Below, one piece after another: positions 58,485 through 64,000 of a stretch of DNA of 64,000 bases (the first letter of the stretch is position 1; each line of letters opens with the position of its first letter). Location: NCBI GenBank assembly GCA_022376925.1, contig JAIOJX010000002.1, positions 41,067,501-41,131,500 of the forward strand, written 5' to 3'. The stretch comes from Tragulus kanchil. Lineage: Eukaryota > Chordata > Mammalia > Artiodactyla > Tragulidae. A model generated the notes under the pieces. It saw nothing but the letters and a program-made list of their open reading frames with translations. It was not told the DNA's origin and did not search any database. Made by a program: the position numbers and the translations under genes.

Positions 58485-60309
58485 ATCAGGCCTCAGTCAA
58501 GGGAGAGCGTCTGTTGCGCTCTCAGAGGAGGTCTGTGTCTCTTGCTCAGAAACCTCCCACGGTATCTCCTGGTTAATAAAGATGAGTGAGGAACAGAACT
58601 CAGGGAGGGAGCTGGTGCAGTCCATACTTCACTTGTCTGCATACACAGATTCTCATGAAAGTTGAAAAATAACGCACGAGTAAACCTAAGCTTAACCACA
58701 CAAAGATATTTTCTAACATAGGTAATAGTACAGAAATATTTCAAGCCAACCAAAAAAAAAAAAAAAAACAAACAAAAACACCAAGCAAGTGAGGGTATTT
58801 CCTGACAACCAGCATTTTCCTTTTCCTATCATTAGTCATTGTTCACAAAGATAACTTCAAAACTCCCCAAAACTTTCCTTCTGTGATGTGCTTGGTCCAC
58901 ACAAATTTGAAGGTGTCTCATTCAGCAGATTTTATCAAAGTTCCCATAAATTTGCAAGGTTAGAGCGGAGTGGAGCTGAAGTCTGGTGAAAGCGGGTCTC
59001 CAGTTTAGGGGGCTTGCAGTTCAGTTGCTCAGTCATGTCTGACTCTTTGCCACCCATGGATGACAGCCCACCAGGCTCCTCTGTCCTTCACCATCTCCTG
59101 GAGTTTGCTCAAAGTCATGTTCATTGAGTCAGTGATGCCATCCCACCATCTCATCCTCAGTCGCCCCCTTCTTCTCCTACCTTCAGTCTTTCCCAGTCGG
59201 CTTTCCAGGGCTTTTCCAATGTGAGATTTATACCAACATATGTAAAACCTTGAGAGGGGTCATTCGAGAGCAGGAGGAACTGCTGAGAGGAGGCATGCAG
59301 TCCCCAGCCAGCAGCCCTGTGATTAAAGTCACGGGTGGAGAACCTGTCCTCAGAGGTCTTACTTTTCTCCATTAGAGTCTGGCCTGGTAGAGAAAAGAGA
59401 CTGCAGTCAGTTTTGCCCCAAGTTCCTAAGGGCCTTTCTGGGAGGTGACTGCCTATTGCCTTTCAGAGAAACACCCAGAGCTAAGAGTTCTCTGGCTTCT
59501 GAAACATTGTCAGGATCCACATGTGGACCAAGTGATGTTCTAAGGACCAGGCAAGGATGCTGGTTAGTAGAGAGAATGATCAGGCCTCAGTCAAGGGAGA
59601 GCGTCTGTTGCGCTCTCAGAGGAGGTCTGTGTCTCTTGCTCAGAAACCTCCCACGGTATCTCCTGGTTAATAAAGATGAGTGAGGAACAGAACTCAGGGA
59701 GGGAGCTGGTGCAGTCCATACTTCACTTGTCTGCATACACAGATTCTCATGAAAGTTGAAAAATAACGCACGAGTAAACCTAAGCTTAACCACACAAAGA
59801 TATTTTCTAACATAGGTAATAGTACAGAAATATTTCAAGCCAACCAAAAAAAAAAAAAAAACAAACAAAAACACCAAGCAAGTGAGGGTATTTCCTGACA
59901 ACCAGCATTTTCCTTTTCCTATCATTAGTCATTGTTCACAAAGATAACTTCAAAACTCCCCAAAACTTTCCTTCTGTGATGTGCTTGGTCCACACAAATT
60001 TGAAGGTGTCTCATTCAGCAGATTTTATCAAAGTTCCCATAAATTTGCAAGGTTAGAGCGGAGTGGAGCTGAAGTCTGGTGAAAGCGGGTCTCCAGTTTA
60101 GGGGGCTTGCAGTTCAGTTGCTCAGTCATGTCTGACTCTTTGCCACCCATGGATGACAGCCCACCAGGCTCCTCTGTCCTTCACCATCTCCTGGAGTTTG
60201 CTCAAAGTCATGTTCATTGAGTCAGTGATGCCATCCCACCATCTCATCCTCAGTCGCCCCCTTCTTCTCCTACCTTCAGTCTTTCCCAGCCTCAGGGTCT
60301 TTTCCAATT
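58127..60309. repeat. tandem near-identical pair 14 (A 58127-59220, B 59221-60309)
   Basis: Offset 1094. It overlaps pair 13, giving three copies of ~358 bp (57043-57400, 58127-58484, 59221-59578). The end of A (TCCCAGTCGGCTTTCCAGG) is a corrupted form of the Bov-A2 sequence that reads TCCCAGCCTCAGGG in B, close to the usual Bov-A2 sequence. Confidence 0.94.
59017..59220 (-). mobile_element. Bov-A2/BovB fragment, antisense (fuller copy at 60111-60309)
   Basis: CAGTTGCTCAGTCATGTCTGAC, CACCATCTCCTGGAGTTTGCTC and GTGATGCCATCCCACCATCTC. On the minus strand of 60122-60376 it reads as a BovB ORF2 C-terminal remnant (GRRRRGRLRMRWWDGITDSMN). The left copy becomes corrupted at 59195-59220. Confidence 0.85.
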
Positions 60310-60928
60310 GAGGACATGACTGACAAATTTCCTCAATTACGTATTGACTGTGGCCACTCTCCAACAGGTCATCCATACTACTATGTGCAACGAAAAGTCA
60401 TTTATTATAACCTAGAATCTCCAGTCAAAGCAGCAGTGTTTTAGCAGGATTCTCATTCAGCTCAATGGCCGAGTGTTCATTTCTAGTCATTCTGAGGCTT
60501 TATTTTCCAGCCAAGGGGGACAGCACACTGGGCAGGGAGGGAAACTGCCAGGGGGGCTGAAGCTGAACCTCCCGCCCGAGGCGCCACTTTGCTCCCGTCC
60601 ACCCACCTCCAGGCCGGACGCTCTCCAGGGATGAGTTGGAGGGGGATCAGCCTGCTGGGTGTCCATGGCCCCTCTCCAGGCTGGAGTGTGCTGGACTCAG
60701 CTTCCTTCAATGGGAGAAATTGTGCTTCTTTTCTTTGTATCTGTCCACTGTCACCTCAAGTCCCTACACAGGGCTATACATAAAAAGTCTCAGAATCTCA
60801 TTTCTTGTGCAGTTCACTGAGCATGGATTTAACTGAGTCTCTTGGAAAACTCTCCCCATGTTGTTACATTTTAGGTTGTAATTACAGCTATTAAATGAAG
60901 GCCTCACCAAAGAATCTCCTTGATCCAG
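60310..60928. other. intergenic, no gene recognised
   Basis: Nothing recognised between the Bov-A2 fragment and block pair 15. Confidence 0.5.
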
Positions 60929-61144
60929 TGATCACGTGAGTCTGACAGTTTGAGAGTCACTGAGCGTTTGTGCATGGCTCCAACAGTCTCTAGGATCACA
61001 GGGACCAGCTGAGGCTCTGAGCAGGTTCACGGAAGGAGAAGTCCAATTGCAGCCACTCAGAGAATGACGACCTGCTCCATCCCTCCACAGGGAGAAGCAC
61101 TGGTTTGCTTTGAACTTTGAACACACATAAAAAAATAAAAACGA

Positions 61145-61434
61145 GGGGCTTCCCTGGTGGTCCAGCGGGTAAAGAGTCTGTCTTGCAGCTCAGGGGGCAC
61201 TGGTTCGACCCCTGGCCCAGGAAGATCCCACGGGCCACAGCTGGACCAGTATGTCCAATTACGACCCAGTGCTCTGGAGCTTGTGCCCAGAGCCGGTGCT
61301 CTGCAGTGAGAGAGTCCACTGCAATGGGAAGCCCACACTGGCCAAAGAATAAAGATGGATGAAAATAAATAAATAAATAAATAGCCCATAAAAGAGGCCA
61401 ACATTAAAAAAAAAAAAAAAGAAAAAAGAAAGGA
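61145..61434 (+). mobile_element. CHR-2-type SINE (recurs at 62219-62508)
   Basis: GGGCTTCCCTGGTGGTCCAGCGGG ... GATCCCACGGGCCACAGC ... GCCAAAGAATAAAGATGG, then AATAAATAAATAAATAG and an A15 tail. It is doubled by block pair 15. Confidence 0.85.
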
Positions 61435-61752
61435 ACAAAATTGTGTGAGAGGTAATATTTTTGTATGCAAAATGCTGGTGAAATAGTTGTCCTGAGTCCG
61501 CTAAGACAGGCATGTTTTTCTTTCCGGTGATTTTCAGCAGTTCCTCCCATTCTTTCTCCTGTTCAGAGCCCTACACTGCCCATCCGACCACCCTGTCCCC
61601 TCTTTCTTTACGGCTGCTGACACCTGTTACCAGACGCTGCCCAGGCCTGTCTAGGGCAACACTTCTTTTCAAATCCAAGGTAACAAGTAAGATTATTTAA
61701 AGGAAATGTCATCTCAAGTCCTTTAAAATCCTTTTTTGTATATAAAAAACGG

Positions 61753-61857
61753 AAAGAGGGCAATGGGGGGAGGGGGAGGAGGAAGGGAGATGGAGAGAGG
61801 GAGAGGAGGAAGGGAAAGAGTGAGAGAGAAGAAGGAAGGGAGACAGAGAGAAAGACA
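61753..61857. repeat. polypurine (GA-rich) tract (recurs at 62827-62931)
   Basis: About 105 bases almost wholly A/G on the + strand (GGGGGGAGGGGGAGGAGG, GAGAGAGGGAGAGG). It could form triplex or non-B DNA. Open frames through it are low-complexity artefacts. Confidence 0.8.
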
Positions 61858-63163
61858 TATATCTCTGAGTGGTACTTTTCCTCCAGGACTTGGTTATCCA
61901 GGCTGGGACCAGAGACAGGGCTTGGCCGAGTCTCCACAAGTCCCCCTTCCTGAGCCCTGTGTCCTTTGTCCTCTCTTCTGTCTGTGAGAAGCTATCCCTA
62001 TCTGATCACGTGAGTCTGACAGTTTGAGAGTCACTGAGCGTTTGTGCATGGCTCCAACAGTCTCTAGGATCACAGGGACCAGCTGAGGCTCTGAGCAGGT
62101 TCACGGAAGGAGAAGTCCAATTGCAGCCACTCAGAGAATGACGACCTGCTCCATCCCTCCACAGGGAGAAGCACTGGTTTGCTTTGAACTTTGAACACAC
62201 ATAAAAAAATAAAAACGAGGGGCTTCCCTGGTGGTCCAGCGGGTAAAGAGTCTGTCTTGCAGCTCAGGGGGCACTGGTTCGACCCCTGGCCCAGGAAGAT
62301 CCCACGGGCCACAGCTGGACCAGTATGTCCAATTACGACCCAGTGCTCTGGAGCTTGTGCCCAGAGCCGGTGCTCTGCAGTGAGAGAGTCCACTGCAATG
62401 GGAAGCCCACACTGGCCAAAGAATAAAGATGGATGAAAATAAATAAATAAATAAATAGCCCATAAAAGAGGCCAACATTAAAAAAAAAAAAAAAGAAAAA
62501 AGAAAGGAACAAAATTGTGTGAGAGGTAATATTTTTGTATGCAAAATGCTGGTGAAATAGTTGTCCTGAGTCCGCTAAGACAGGCATGTTTTTCTTTCCG
62601 GTGATTTTCAGCAGTTCCTCCCATTCTTTCTCCTGTTCAGAGCCCTACACTGCCCATCCGACCACCCTGTCCCCTCTTTCTTTACGGCTGCTGACACCTG
62701 TTACCAGACGCTGCCCAGGCCTGTCTAGGGCAACACTTCTTTTCAAATCCAAGGTAACAAGTAAGATTATTTAAAGGAAATGTCATCTCAAGTCCTTTAA
62801 AATCCTTTTTTGTATATAAAAAACGGAAAGAGGGCAATGGGGGGAGGGGGAGGAGGAAGGGAGATGGAGAGAGGGAGAGGAGGAAGGGAAAGAGTGAGAG
62901 AGAAGAAGGAAGGGAGACAGAGAGAAAGACATATATCTCTGAGTGGTACTTTTCCTCCAGGACTTGGTTATCCAGGCTGGGACCAGAGACAGGGCTTGGC
63001 CGAGTCTCCACAAGTCCCCCTTCCTGAGCCCTGTGTCCTTTGTCCTCTCTTCTGTCTGTGAGAAGCTATCCTTTTTTTTTTGCAGTCTATTTTTTTGTAT
63101 CTGTTACAACATCTGTACGTATAACTGACTTGGGAGTTTGGGCCGACCTGGATATAAAATCTC

Positions 63164-63249
63164 ATTTCTATGAGAACAATTATTACTATGCTATGATAGT
63201 GAGCAGTTTTCTATGAGAACAATTATTACTATGCTATGATAGTGAGCAG
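63164..63249. repeat. 43-bp tandem repeat, two copies
   Basis: The unit beginning TTTCTATGAGAACAATTATT and ending GATAGTGAGCAG occurs at 63165-63207 and again from 63208 to 63249 with no mismatch that I can see. Unlike the ~1.1 kb blocks it has clean edges, so it may be a genuine small tandem duplication. Confidence 0.85.
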
Positions 63250-64000
63250 CGTGATGAGAATACTTAGGAACAGAAAAGGAAAGGACTCATAAAATCCTGG
63301 GAAAACTATTCACCTCTAGTATTTTTCTCTGTGTCGTCCATTCCTATTCGTCAACATCGAGCTGTGTTCACCACTTGATTTCTCTTAATCTTGGAGACAG
63401 TCTGTCTGACATTGCTAAACCTGGAGAGAGGGAGTGGGGTGTCTAGAACCCAGAGGGGCCGAGTGTTGGGTTTCTCTTGACTCAGCAGAAAATAACTCCT
63501 GTGGAAAATGACTTCAGCTGAATTTGAGTGAACAGCACAGAAACGCAAATTGCTTGGAGAGGGGTGAGATAGGAACTCTTACTAAACTGTTTCCTTCCAT
63601 TCCGGATGACAAGAGCGCTGTGCCTGCAGCAAAGCAGAAAACACAGTGAAAATGAGACCGTACAAACGCCAACAGAGCCAGCCAACCAGTGCACCGGGCT
63701 TGGGTGTGCACTGATGTTTGCAGAAGCACGTGATGCACTGGAGGCTGCGGGCTTGCCTCAGAGCCACGCTGGGCCTTCGCCAAGAGCCACCCCCAGGCTC
63801 CACGTGCCCAGCAACTCCAAAAACATATACAAATAGAGAGAAACAGAAAGGAAGACGAGTCTTTGCCATTTGCACGGTTTAGCCTTCAAGTGACAGTGAG
63901 GCATGAAGTCAGTTCAGCCCCACCCACGACTGCCCAAAGCTTCTTGGGCACCATGACTTGTAGTTATGTCCAGTTTGGGAGAAGTCACCCCAACGATAGT
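63250..64000. other. intergenic, no gene recognised
   Basis: Unique-looking sequence to the window end. Overlapping frames at 63482-63875 on both strands have no recognisable product. Confidence 0.5.

Larger units (their letters stand above)
60929..63071. repeat. tandem near-identical pair 15 (A 60929-62002, B 62003-63071)
   Basis: Offset 1074. The copies are practically identical up to GCTATCC (61997/63071), with a 5-base filler (61998-62002). The unit carries a CHR-2-type SINE and a polypurine tract, so both are doubled. Confidence 0.94.

Noticed and set aside
60122..60376. 84-codon minus-strand frame with Arg-rich GRRRRGR motif as a novel small protein
   Set aside because: It is the remnant of the BovB retrotransposon ORF2 C-terminus inside a Bov-A2 fragment, a very common repeat in ruminants.
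3675..63071. Regular ~1.1 kb direct repeats as a CRISPR-like, satellite or amplification system
   Set aside because: Each block is different from the others and is only doubled, not a shared repeat unit. Spacing is irregular, contents are unrelated, and edges are noisy.

Overview
This is nuclear DNA of a ruminant, most likely a bovid. The evidence is many tRNA-Glu/Bov-A SINEs (Bov-tA, Bov-A2), BovB-derived fragments and CHR-2-type SINEs on a mammalian background of L1, L2, MIR and Tigger repeats. Only one protein-coding gene can be supported: a complete three-exon SNAI2 (SLUG) gene on the + strand (coding exons 682-760, 1376-1921 and 2846-3027; 268 residues). It has a GC-rich promoter/5' UTR upstream and a 3' UTR of about 1 kb ending near the AATAAA at 4040-4045. 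The remaining ~59 kb looks like ordinary intergenic DNA. The many 60-250 codon open frames there are chance frames or SINE/LINE-derived frames, with no convincing gene.

The strongest unexplained structure is not a gene system. Fifteen times in the window, a block of 1.06-1.21 kb is followed directly by a second, nearly identical copy of itself. The second copies begin near 4780, 12239, 16394, 19512, 25028, 26877, 36207, 38026, 40714, 44507, 46976, 50491, 57423, 59221 and 62003. The redundant DNA adds up to about 16.6 kb, a quarter of the window. The unit length is almost constant whatever the content (3' UTR, SINE, L1, unique DNA). The copies differ mainly by homopolymer and 1-4 base indels, concentrated towards the 3' end of the left copy or the 5' end of the right copy. 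Several left copies end in a degraded version of what follows the right copy, or in a short filler. This is what contigs joined end to end with an unmerged ~1.1 kb overlap would look like. I read it as an assembly artefact, with real local tandem duplication as the less likely alternative. Collapsed, the locus would be about 47 kb.

Layout: 1-681 SNAI2 promoter and 5' UTR; 682-4065 SNAI2; 3675-5892 duplicated SNAI2 3' UTR end and flank; 5.9-11 kb intergenic with L2, MIR, Bov-A2 and Tigger2/MER28-like repeats; 11-28 kb five duplicated blocks (one region in three copies) with SINEs; 28-35 kb CHR-2 SINEs, a decayed L1 and Bov-tA; 35-48 kb six duplicated blocks; 48-56 kb one duplicated block and an L1 split by a Bov-tA; 56-63 kb L1 and three duplicated blocks; 63-64 kb unique sequence with a 43-bp tandem repeat.

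I found no previously undescribed biological system. The observations most worth following up are the duplication pattern, the minimal upstream ORF and miR-203-type site of SNAI2, and a few SINE insertions with well-preserved target-site duplications.
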